This document shows positions 50,806-58,892 of a stretch of 64,000 nt of DNA, piece by piece. Location: assembly GCF_000063445.1 (NCBI RefSeq), contig NC_009464.1, positions 1,612,001 to 1,676,000 of the forward strand, given 5' to 3'. Position 1 is the first letter of the stretch; each line of letters starts with the position of its first letter. The notes below the pieces were generated by a model that searched no databases, had not been told where the DNA came from, and was given only the letters and a program-made list of their open reading frames with translations. The stretch comes from Methanocella arvoryzae MRE50 (lineage in GTDB: Archaea; Halobacteriota; Methanocellia; Methanocellales; Methanocellaceae). The translations under genes were made by a program, and so were the position numbers.

Positions 50806-51570
50806 ATGGCAGACGGCAGCGGCGACCAGTATTTAGAATCCCTGGAGCGCATGGGCATGACCGGCCATCCCGGTGGCCTGAGAGGCACGAGAAAGCTGCT
50901 CAGGCAGCTCGGCATCCGGCCGGGAGAACTGGCGCTGGACCTCGGCTGCGGGACCGGCTATACTGCCACGCTCATCGCAAAAAAGTACGGCGCCGAAGCC
51001 GTAGCCGCCGATCTCAGGCCCGGAATGCTCGCGCTGACGAAGCAGAGGGCGGCCGGGGATGGCGTGGCAGGCTCGGTGCGCCTCGTAGCCGGCGATGCCC
51101 GGAGGCTGCCGTTTAAGGACAATACTTTCGACGCGGTTATTGTAGAGTCAGTCCTCGTGTTCTGCGACGTGCCCCGTGCAGTTAGTGAGCTGTATAGGGT
51201 GCTGAAGCCGGGTGGCAGGCTGGGCTGCAACGAGGTAACCGCACTGAGGCCAATACCGCCGGATAAGAAGGAGAAGCTGGCAGAGTACTTTGGTTTCAGG
51301 CCGGTCGTGGCGACGGAGGCCGAATGGACAGACGCCTTCAAAGCTGCCGGATTCGCCGGCATCTCCTCGGAAGCCAGGCCTCTCGACTGGCTGGACATAG
51401 CGGTGTTCGCCCCGATCCAGGCGTATGGTATCAGGAAGTACCTTTCGGCGCTGGTAAAGAGCGTGACAGACCCGCAAGTCAGGAAAGCGAGGTGGAAGAA
51501 AAGTAGCTTGACAGCTCCTCGAATGTTAGGCTACCTGGGGTCAGGGCTGTACTGGGCTAAAAAGCCATAA
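50806..51570 (+). CDS. SAM-dependent methyltransferase (UbiE/MenG-like)
   Basis: The 254-residue protein has SAM motif I LALDLGCGTGYTATLIA (about 44-60), motif II AVAADLRPGML, motif III GDARRLPFKDNTFDAVIVES and the post-motif LYRVLKPGGRLG. This is the UbiE-like class I fold that methylates small molecules such as quinones, sterols or arsenite. The substrate here cannot be told. No cysteine pattern of ArsM is present. It follows the polyprenol-kinase-like gene by 16 bp, so a lipid or prenoid substrate is a reasonable guess, but unproven. Confidence 0.88.
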   Translation: MADGSGDQYLESLERMGMTGHPGGLRGTRKLLRQLGIRPGELALDLGCGTGYTATLIAKKYGAEAVAADLRPGMLALTKQRAAGDGVAGSVRLVAGDARRLPFKDNTFDAVIVESVLVFCDVPRAVSELYRVLKPGGRLGCNEVTALRPIPPDKKEKLAEYFGFRPVVATEAEWTDAFKAAGFAGISSEARPLDWLDIAVFAPIQAYGIRKYLSALVKSVTDPQVRKARWKKSSLTAPRMLGYLGSGLYWAKKP

Positions 51571-51584
51571 CGATAATGTGAGAC

Positions 51585-52125
51585 AGCAAGACGAACGCTG
51601 CGCTGTGCCTCACCTGATTGCACAACATCCCCAAGATAGCAGAGCGAACGCTGCACTGCGCCTTACTTGATTGTTTAAGCTTCACGAGACAGCAAAACGA
51701 ACGCTGCGCTGTGCCAATCCTCACAGATTCCACGGATTGCGATTGATTCCACAGATTCCTCTGCTGAATCCACAGATTACTACACGATATCACAGAAGGA
51801 ATACTCTAATACTATTCGAACACTAATAGCAATCATAAGAATACAATCGATCAGAACATTTTTAATTATCTGTGAAATCGAGCGTCATCTGTGCAATCGG
51901 TCGTAATCTGTGGATTCTGTTTCAATCTGTGGCATCTGTGTAGTTTAGCACAGCGCAGCGTTCGACATGCTATCTCACCACACAGGAGCAACCAGAAAAC
52001 GCACAGCGCAGCGTTCGTCATCGTTCACGGGCACAGAGACAACATATTATCGAGAGCCGGAGTAATCAGAAGCCAGCACAGTACCGCATTCGTAATCGTT
52101 CACCTGCACAGAGATAATAGCTATA
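51585..52125. repeat. ACAGATT-family (D) element, full copy 2, with extra nested ends
   Basis: The inner element (51697-51966) is an inverted, close copy of 24176-24476: the same ACGAACGCTGCGCTGTGCC ends, the same ACAGATTCC/AATCTGTGG unit order and the same core. Further ends lie outside: GACGAACGCTGCGCTGTGCC (51590-51609) and GCGAACGCTGCACTGCGCC (about 51643-51661) on the left, and GCACAGCGCAGCGTTCGTC (about 52001-52019) and GCACAGTACCGCATTCG (about 52077-52093) on the right. The gap 51571-52210 holds no gene. A short TATA-like stretch precedes hef. Confidence 0.85.
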
Positions 52126-52210
52126 TTGATTAGATCAAAATTTGATAGCTAATATTTTCACGCTGCTCTAGCAACTTATATATCTCCTCGCCATTCAAAC
52201 TTCCACACAC

Positions 52211-54589
52211 ATGTCCGGGGACTTTGTCAGCCATCCGCTGCTGGTGCCGAACACGGTTTCGAGCCGCTCCTACCAGGAGACTCTGTCGCAGAAGGCGCTG
52301 GAAAAGTCGAGCCTGATCGTCCTGCCTACTGGCCTGGGGAAGACGATCATAGCCCTGCTGGTCATCTTGAACAGGCTGCAGGCCGGAGGGCCTGGAGCAA
52401 AAGTCCTCATGCTCTCCCCCACGAAGCCCCTGGTAGAGCAGCACGCCTCATTCTTTAGAAAGGCCATGGCCATCGACCCGGAGAAGATCGTCGTCTTCAC
52501 CGGCAGCACGCCTCCCGAGGAGCGTGCCGACCTCTGGGATAAGGCCACCGTTATCGTGTCTACTCCGCAGGTGATCGAGAACGACCTGCTGTGCAGGCGA
52601 TTCACTCTGGAAGACGTGACAGTGGTCGTGTTCGACGAGGCCCACCGGGCAACTGGTAACTACGCTTACGTATACATCGCGAAGCGGTATATGGAGCAGG
52701 CAAGGAGCCCTCTGGTCCTGGGCATCACCGCATCCCCGGGCAGCACCCCGGAGAAGATCAACGAGGTCCGGGAGAGCCTGGCGATCGAGCGGGTAGAGGT
52801 GAAGACCGAGAACGACCCCGACGTAGCCCCTTATATCTACGACAAGGACGTGGAGTGGATCCGGGTCAACGTGCCGGACAAGGCCAACGAGATCCGCATT
52901 TTACTGGAGGCGATCGTGGAGGACCGGGCGAAGAAGCTGTTCGAGATGGGCGTTATCTACTCCAAGAACATCGTCCTGAACAAGAAGGAATTATTACTCT
53001 TACAGCAGCGACTCCAGGCCGCCATTGCCCGAGGCAGCAGCCCCGAGAGCTACAAGGCGATCTCCGTGGTGGCGGAGATCATGAAGGTCGGCCATGCCAT
53101 CGACCTCATCCAGACGCAGGGCGTGCTCCCGCTGCGCCGCTATTTTGAGAGGATGAAGGAAGAGGCCAGTACGAAGGGCGGAAGCAAGGCAACCCGAAGG
53201 CTGTTCGAGGACGCCCGGCTGCAGCACGCGATGCGAGTCACGAACGAGACTGACGAGGTCAACCCCAAGACTGAGAAGGTCGCAGAGATCGTGCTGGAGC
53301 AGCTCCAGGCGAATCCGGCCTCGAAAGTGATCGTCTTCACCAACTACCGGGACACCGCTGATGTGGTGGCGAAGCGGCTGGCCGAGGTAGAGGGTATAAA
53401 GCCCGTACGGTTCGTCGGCCAGGCCTCGAAGCTGAACGACAAAGGGCTGAGCCAGAAGAAGCAGGTGGAGATCCTCGACAGGTTCCGGGCGGGGGAGTAC
53501 AACACTCTTATCGCGACGTCAGTCGCAGAGGAAGGGCTGGACATCCCGTCCACTGATCTAGTTCTATTCTACGAGCCGGTGCCCTCCGAAATAAGGAGCA
53601 TCCAGCGCCGGGGCCGGACCGGGAGGAACACGGTCGGCCGGGTGGTGGTGCTGATCTCCAAAGGCACGAGGGACGAGGCTGCCTACAGGTCGAGCCAGAG
53701 CAAGGAGCGGAAGATGTACAAGACCATGCAGAACATGAAGGACGGAGAGGCCATGGCCGGCATGCTGGAGCACAATTCGGAGTTTTCACAGGCTACTATT
53801 GACGACATCGCAGAGGAGCCGCCCGTGGAGGATGCCGCCGTGATGACGGGAGGCAGCAGCACGGTCAGCCTGCAGCCCCCGTCACCTGCATCTGCGAGCC
53901 AGGCGAAGCTGGAGCTGTTCGCCGCCCGGGATAATGGCGTTACCGTGCTCACGGACACCAGGGAGATGCGCTCCCAGGTCGTCAAAAAGCTTGAGGAGCA
54001 CGGAGCGAAGCTGGACTTCAGGACGCTTGAGGTCGGGGACTATGTACTGTCAGACAGGGTCTGCATCGAGCGGAAGACCACAGACGATTTCCTGAGCACG
54101 ATTTTCGACGCCAACAGAAACATGTTTGAGCAGATCATCAACATGAAACACGAGTTCCTCCGGCCCATGCTGATCATCGAAGGCTCAGGCCTGTATACGA
54201 AGCGCCGCATCAGCCCCGCCGCCATCCAGGGCATCATCGCCTCCATCACCATCGACTACGGCGTCCCAGTCCTGTTCACGGCGGACGAGGCGGAAACGGC
54301 GTCGTACATCTACAGCATCGCCCGCCGGGAGCAGGTGGACCGCAAGAGGAGCGTCCACCCCCACGCTACCAAAGCCAGCCAGACTTTGCCCGAGCGGCAG
54401 GAGTACCTTGTTTCGGCGATATCCGAAGTAGGCCCGGTCATCGCGAAAAATTTATTGCGGCACTTCGGCAGCGTCAAAAAGATAGCGGAAGCTTCGGCCG
54501 AAGAGCTGACCGCTGTCGAGCGAGTCGGGCCCAAGACCGCCGCCCGCATCCGGGAGATCATGGATGCCGAGTACAGGCCAAGGGAATGA
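52211..54589 (+). CDS. hef: Hef: archaeal XPF-type helicase/nuclease
   Basis: Hef processes stalled replication forks and branched DNA. The 792-residue protein has the SF2 helicase with Walker A LPTGLGKT (39-46), DEAH in VVFDEAHRATG (about 142), a FANCM-like insert, and motif VI QRRGRTGR. The ERCC4 nuclease follows (about 575-700) with VLTDTRE, GDYVLSD and IERKTTDDF, the metal site. Two helix-hairpin-helix motifs end the protein (SEVGPVIAKNLLRHFGSVKK, VERVGPKTAARI). Both helicase and nuclease motifs are intact, as in euryarchaeal Hef. Confidence 0.96.
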   Translation: MSGDFVSHPLLVPNTVSSRSYQETLSQKALEKSSLIVLPTGLGKTIIALLVILNRLQAGGPGAKVLMLSPTKPLVEQHASFFRKAMAIDPEKIVVFTGSTPPEERADLWDKATVIVSTPQVIENDLLCRRFTLEDVTVVVFDEAHRATGNYAYVYIAKRYMEQARSPLVLGITASPGSTPEKINEVRESLAIERVEVKTENDPDVAPYIYDKDVEWIRVNVPDKANEIRILLEAIVEDRAKKLFEMGVIYSKNIVLNKKELLLLQQRLQAAIARGSSPESYKAISVVAEIMKVGHAIDLIQTQGVLPLRRYFERMKEEASTKGGSKATRRLFEDARLQHAMRVTNETDEVNPKTEKVAEIVLEQLQANPASKVIVFTNYRDTADVVAKRLAEVEGIKPVRFVGQASKLNDKGLSQKKQVEILDRFRAGEYNTLIATSVAEEGLDIPSTDLVLFYEPVPSEIRSIQRRGRTGRNTVGRVVVLISKGTRDEAAYRSSQSKERKMYKTMQNMKDGEAMAGMLEHNSEFSQATIDDIAEEPPVEDAAVMTGGSSTVSLQPPSPASASQAKLELFAARDNGVTVLTDTREMRSQVVKKLEEHGAKLDFRTLEVGDYVLSDRVCIERKTTDDFLSTIFDANRNMFEQIINMKHEFLRPMLIIEGSGLYTKRRISPAAIQGIIASITIDYGVPVLFTADEAETASYIYSIARREQVDRKRSVHPHATKASQTLPERQEYLVSAISEVGPVIAKNLLRHFGSVKKIAEASAEELTAVERVGPKTAARIREIMDAEYRPRE

Positions 54590-54599
54590 AGATTTTTCC

Positions 54600-55615
54600 A
54601 GGATTCCAACCTGGTTTCGGCGCCAGGCCGCCTCGTATTTAGTTCGCAAAAAATCAGGTGATGATCGGAGCCTTGATCAGGCATAGGTGATGAAAAACTG
54701 GCGGTTCTCAGTTTCTGCGCTAGTAAAGCCGCCAAGCACTCGCCTCATGAAAACTGGTTTTTCAAGTAAAGCCGATGAAAAACTCCTGGAGGTTGGGGAG
54801 TTCCCGGGAGGTCTAGGAGGATTTTCAGGCTGGGAGGTTGGGGAGGGTGGAGAGGTCTGAGAGGAGGATTGGGAGTGTGGAAAGGTTTGGGAGGATTTTT
54901 TAAAGATATTCTCTCTGACCTCCGGGTACTTACATAACCTCCTCTCTGACCTCCATGACCTCCTTGACCTCCCAGCTTGAACGTTCTCTCTATACTCCGT
55001 GAACCTCTCCGACCTCCCCTCCGACCTCTCAACACCTCCCGGACCCAGATTTTTCATGGAACGCCAAGGGGCCAAGCTCGCCAAGGGGCCAAGCACTCGC
55101 TAATGAAAGGTGTGTTTTCAAGTAGAGGAATTGAAAAATAGAAATAGCTCGGCCCCGGGAGGCCTCGGTTTTAAATCGCAATCAGCACGGTTCGACCCTT
55201 CGGTCGCGACGGCGCAACGACGCAAAGACGCCAAGTTTTTCCTGTTATTCCTTTGCGTCGTTGCGCCCTTGCGCCTTAGCGATCTAAGAACAAGGCGGCC
55301 TGGCGCCGACGATATCCATATTTTTCATAGAACGCCAAGTAGCCAAGCACGCCAAGCTATAATTTTATTGATCGGCGCTGTTCCGATCGAAAAAGTCCCT
55401 GGCGTGCCCGGCCTCTTGGCGTTCCGTGAAAAATTAGCTCTTGGCGAGCTTGGCACCTTGGCGCTCTTGGCGGTATTTTCGACTCACACAGGGCCAACTT
55501 ACAATTTTTCACAGCTTCTACCTGAATATCCATTTTTCATAAGGCGAGTGCTTGGCGACCTTGCGTCTTTGCGCCCTTGCGAACTAAAATCAATAAATCG
55601 AGCGTTTACGGTTTA
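54600..55615. repeat. 1-kb mosaic of several mirrored repeat families
   Basis: In order: an inverted CGCAAAG-type end (TTCGGCGCCAGGCCGCC, about 54616-54632); CGCCAAG units with GCACTCGCCTCATGAAAA; a GGAGGT family block (54784-55046) with GGAGGTTGGGGAG on the left and mirrored TGACCTCC units on the right; more CGCCAAG units (55060-55105); a complete CGCAAAG-type element (55150-55309); and CGCCAAG units both ways (55325-55470). A module (55460-55560) recurs inverted at about 60455-60560, and a last CGCAAAG half lies at 55560-55590. Reading frames here are repeat artefacts; no gene is seen. Confidence 0.8.
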
Positions 55616-55628
55616 AGGCTACTTATAA

Positions 55629-56564
55629 CTACTCTTCCAGCTCCAGCACATACTGGTCGAAGATCGACGTCTGCCTGAACCCCATTTTCCTGTACAGTCC
55701 AATGGCAGGCTCGTTATCCAGCGTTACGGCGAGCACGATCTGCCTGCGGCCGAGCATGGCGCTTTTACTGATCAGGTTCTCCAGCATTTTGCCGCCGATC
55801 CCTTTTCCCCTGTGTGAGCTGTCGACGGCGATGTCGAGGATGAGGACGCTGCCGTCCGCGATCTGGGAGGAGAGGAGTAAGCCGACTACCTGATCGTCGA
55901 TGGTCGCCACGAGGGACAGCTCGGGCAGGAACAATCCGTGGCGGTCCTGCAGGATGCTGAGGAGCAGGGTGCGGCAGCCTTCGGGAGAGCCGAACAGCGG
56001 ATAGACGGCCCGGTCGAAGGCTTCGGACGCCTCGTACATGAGCCGGCAGACGTCCTCAAAATAGCTGGTGCTCCAGGGCAGGACGTTAACGCCGGGGTCG
56101 GGCTTGTACAGGAAAATTTCAGCCTCGTCCACACTTCTGGTCATGCTCATGCGGGGCACTTTCCGGAAGCCCATATCTATCGCCGCGACGGCAAACCGGT
56201 CTGCCCCGGGCCCTGAGAAGCCGCTGCGCACTGCCCGGACGGCCTGATCAGACAGGACATCCAGAATGTGGAGCAGGAAAACCCGTTCCAGGCCTTCGCT
56301 GCCGGGCTCGAGGCACCCGTACACAAGCTCCGCTTCGAGGTCGACGCTGCGGTAGCAAAAGATGCCGATCGGTTCCCGGCCCTTCAGGAGCGTGACCACG
56401 CCGAGCTCCCCCCTGCGCACCCGATCGGGAAGGCTCAGGACGTACCTGCGATCGATTTCGCCCGTGGGCGGGATGCGTGCCGCCGACTCGACGAGCAGGC
56501 GCTCCGCGGCATCAGTCAGTTCGCTGCCAGTCTCCAGCGTGAAGCCTTGCGGGGACAGGACCAT
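55629..56564 (-). CDS. GNAT-family N-acetyltransferase (two-domain)
   Basis: The 311-residue protein ends in a canonical GNAT domain: VLILDIAVDSSHRGKGIGGK is motif A with the acetyl-CoA loop, then QIVLAVTLDNEPAIGLYRKM and GFRQTSIFDQYVLELEE for motif B and the last strand. The N-terminal half (about 1-160) also folds like a degenerate GNAT (REPIGIFCYRSVDLEAELVY), giving a tandem arrangement. The acceptor may be a protein N-terminus, an amine or an antibiotic; nothing in the sequence decides. It is monocistronic, with the mosaic repeat at its 3' side. Confidence 0.87.
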   Translation of the reverse strand: MVLSPQGFTLETGSELTDAAERLLVESAARIPPTGEIDRRYVLSLPDRVRRGELGVVTLLKGREPIGIFCYRSVDLEAELVYGCLEPGSEGLERVFLLHILDVLSDQAVRAVRSGFSGPGADRFAVAAIDMGFRKVPRMSMTRSVDEAEIFLYKPDPGVNVLPWSTSYFEDVCRLMYEASEAFDRAVYPLFGSPEGCRTLLLSILQDRHGLFLPELSLVATIDDQVVGLLLSSQIADGSVLILDIAVDSSHRGKGIGGKMLENLISKSAMLGRRQIVLAVTLDNEPAIGLYRKMGFRQTSIFDQYVLELEE

Positions 56565-56710
56565 AACAACCGTATGTTGCTTCCCATGGAATTAAAGGTT
56601 TGGTCTTTCGAAGAGGCAAAAATCCCCGAATATTCCGCCGTATTTTACATTGACAACACTTGGTAAGCATGCGCTGTAAGCGCCTGTTTCACACCATACA
56701 ACCACTCTCT

Positions 56711-56729
56711 GGCCGGCGGAACGCCGGCC
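56711..56729. other. Strong short hairpin before the GT4 gene
   Basis: GGCCGGCG and CGCCGGCC enclose a 3-nt GAA loop, followed by further GGCCGGCC and then GAAAAATCTTTTA. It lies 46 bp before the glycosyltransferase ATG (56775). It may be a leader structure or a terminator of upstream transcription (the A/T run following is mixed). Confidence 0.45.
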
Positions 56730-56774
56730 GGCCGGCCGAAAAATCTTTTACGGTTCGGGCGTGTAGTGTACTCC

Positions 56775-57956
56775 ATGCGCATATGCCTGGTCAACGCCCT
56801 GTTCCACCCCTTCTCGGGGGGAGTGGAGAAGCACATGTACGAACTCTCTCGTGAGCTCGTGAAGCAGGGCGTGGACGTGACGATCGTTACGGCGAGGCTG
56901 AGCGGGCTGCCGGCCTACGAGGAGATCGACGGTGTTAGAGTGCACCGGGTCCCCTGCCTGGAGATCAGAGTGCCGGGCCTGTACCCGCCCCCGTACATCG
57001 TGTCGCCGCTCTTTTCCTTTTATCTCAGGAAGCTGGACAAACAGTATAATTTCGATATTATCCACCTGCAGAACCGGTTCTTCCCGGACTTCGATACCGC
57101 GGCCATCTACGCCAGGCTTGCAAAAAAGCCGTTCATGATGACGATCCACAACGCCCGTCCTGTAGGAATCGCCCCGCAAATCACGGTGTTCGGCCTCGCG
57201 TACGACTGGCTGATCGGCCGGTGGCCGTTCGCTCTCGCCGACAGGATCATCGCAGTGTCGGAGTGGGTCAGGGGCGACATCGCGAAGTACTGGATCAACA
57301 AGGACAAGATCATACCGGTCCATAATGGCATCAACGTCAAGGATTTCCGGCCTACGGATGCCATGCGTGTAAGAACACAGTACGGGATAGGTAAAGACCC
57401 TATGCTGCTGTTCGTCGGCAGGATGATCACCCAGAAAGGAATACCTTACCTGATCGACGCCATGCCTGCCGTACTAGAAAAGCACCCTGACGTAAAGCTG
57501 TTCCTCGTCGGCCGGGGCAACGCCCTGCCGGGCTTGAAGAAGAAAGTCGCACAGATGGGCCTGGAAAAGAGCGTTTTATTCTCCGGCTACCTGAGCGAAG
57601 AGCAGCTGAAAGAGACGTACGGCACCTGCGACATTTTCGTTTTGCCGTCGGTGTGGGAAGTTCTCCCGATCGCCATTCTGGAGGCGATGTCCTCGGCGAA
57701 GCCCGTCGTCTGCACCACCGCGGGCGGAAACAGGGAGCTCGTGAGAGATGGGGTCAACGGCTACGTTGTGCCCATGCGCGATCCCGGGGCCCTCGCTGCG
57801 AAGATCAACGAGCTGCTCTCAGATAAGGTGAAGATGGCTGAGATGGGCCGGCAGAGCCGGGCCATCGCGGAGGCCGAGTTCGACTGGAAGCTCATCGCCG
57901 CGAAGACGAAGAAAGTCTACGAGGATCTGCTGAGGCAGAAAAGGCGGACCCCTTAA
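56775..57956 (+). CDS. Glycosyltransferase family 4
   Basis: The ATG at 56775 gives MRICLVNALFHPFSGGVEKH, a typical GT4 start with the G-G-V-E acceptor-side loop. Later motifs are VPVHNGINVKDFRPT-like (IIPVHNGINVKDFRP), LLFVGRMITQKGIPYLIDAM, and the C-terminal donor-binding VLPSVWEVLPIAILEAMSSA with E-x7-E. Such enzymes transfer hexoses from NDP- or lipid-linked donors to lipids or polysaccharides. It lies 38 bp before tatC on the same strand. The exact substrate is unknown. At 393 residues it is full length with no signal peptide. Confidence 0.9.
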   Translation: MRICLVNALFHPFSGGVEKHMYELSRELVKQGVDVTIVTARLSGLPAYEEIDGVRVHRVPCLEIRVPGLYPPPYIVSPLFSFYLRKLDKQYNFDIIHLQNRFFPDFDTAAIYARLAKKPFMMTIHNARPVGIAPQITVFGLAYDWLIGRWPFALADRIIAVSEWVRGDIAKYWINKDKIIPVHNGINVKDFRPTDAMRVRTQYGIGKDPMLLFVGRMITQKGIPYLIDAMPAVLEKHPDVKLFLVGRGNALPGLKKKVAQMGLEKSVLFSGYLSEEQLKETYGTCDIFVLPSVWEVLPIAILEAMSSAKPVVCTTAGGNRELVRDGVNGYVVPMRDPGALAAKINELLSDKVKMAEMGRQSRAIAEAEFDWKLIAAKTKKVYEDLLRQKRRTP

Positions 57957-57994
57957 GTATTTATTTTTAAAGAGTAGAGTGATGGACGATAGCC

Positions 57995-58768
57995 GTGCCG
58001 CTTCTGCAAGACTTCGCCGCCCTGTTCGTCAGGTTCAGGAAAAACCTCCTATATCTGGGATTGTATATCCTGCTGGTCTCGGTCATCGCTTTTCCGTTCA
58101 CCGGCGACGTCATCATGCGCATGAGCAATGACCTGCTACCGCAGCAGAAGTACTCGGGCGAGCTTTACCAGCTGATCCAGACCCAGCCGCTGGAGCTCAT
58201 GATGCTGGAGCTGAAACTGTCAGTGATCGCCGGAGTAATCGCTGCCCTGCCGGTCGTCTTCTTCTACGCGTACAGGTTCCTCGCCGGCAGGCAGTTCGGA
58301 GACCGCTTCAGGATCAGCGGTCCGAAACTGCTTCTGGCCACCGCCGTCGGGCTGGTACTTTTCATCGTAGGCTGCCTGTACTCGTACTGGCTGATGCTGC
58401 CCCTGGTGTTCGAATATTTACTGACCAGCTCCCTCGCCGCTGGTGTAGCCAACAGCTGGAAGGTCTCGGACTTCGTCAACTTCGCTGTGATGACCACCGC
58501 CGTCTTCGGCCTGGTCTTCGAGCTCCCCCTGGCCATGACCGTCCTCGCCCGCGCCCGGATCGTGCCGGCGTGGGTGTTCCGGAAATACCGGCGCCACATG
58601 TACATCGTCATCCTCATCGTGGCCGCCCTCGTCACCAGCCCCGACGTCCTCACCCAGATCATGGTGGGCATACCCCTCATCATATTCTACGAACTCAGCC
58701 TGCTGATCTTGAGATTTACGGCTCCGGACAACAGGCCTCCTGCGGAGGAAAAGGCGAGCGGACAGTAA
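57995..58768 (+). CDS. tatC: Twin-arginine translocase subunit TatC
   Basis: The 257-residue protein has six hydrophobic segments. FGLVFELPLAMTVLARARIV, with the conserved F-x-x-E glutamate region, and RKYRRHMYIVILIVAALVTS, then PDVLTQIMVGIPLIIFYELS, match the C-terminal half of TatC. The N-terminal half is more divergent (FRKNLLYLGLYILLVSVIAF in place of the usual H-L-x-E-L-R-x-R). TatC recognises twin-arginine signal peptides of folded proteins. The start is a GTG. No tatA gene is adjacent; it must lie elsewhere. A GT4 gene is upstream on the same strand. Confidence 0.85.
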   Translation: MPLLQDFAALFVRFRKNLLYLGLYILLVSVIAFPFTGDVIMRMSNDLLPQQKYSGELYQLIQTQPLELMMLELKLSVIAGVIAALPVVFFYAYRFLAGRQFGDRFRISGPKLLLATAVGLVLFIVGCLYSYWLMLPLVFEYLLTSSLAAGVANSWKVSDFVNFAVMTTAVFGLVFELPLAMTVLARARIVPAWVFRKYRRHMYIVILIVAALVTSPDVLTQIMVGIPLIIFYELSLLILRFTAPDNRPPAEEKASGQ

Positions 58769-58796
58769 GCTCGTGATATTTTAGAACTACAAAGGC

Positions 58797-58881
58797 TCAC
58801 AGGGACTTACATATTAGATGGTCGCTATCCAATCGTCTATAGAAATATCTCTGTGCGTCTCTGTGCCTCTGTGGTGACCAG
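58797..58881. repeat. CACAGAG-family element, partly decayed
   Basis: The right arm CTCTGTGCGTCTCTGTGCC (about 58849-58867) is intact. The left arm (GGCTCACAGGGACTTACAT) is degenerate. The ISL3-family insertion sequence begins a few bases after the right arm. Confidence 0.6.
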
Positions 58882-58892
58882 TAGATATTTTT

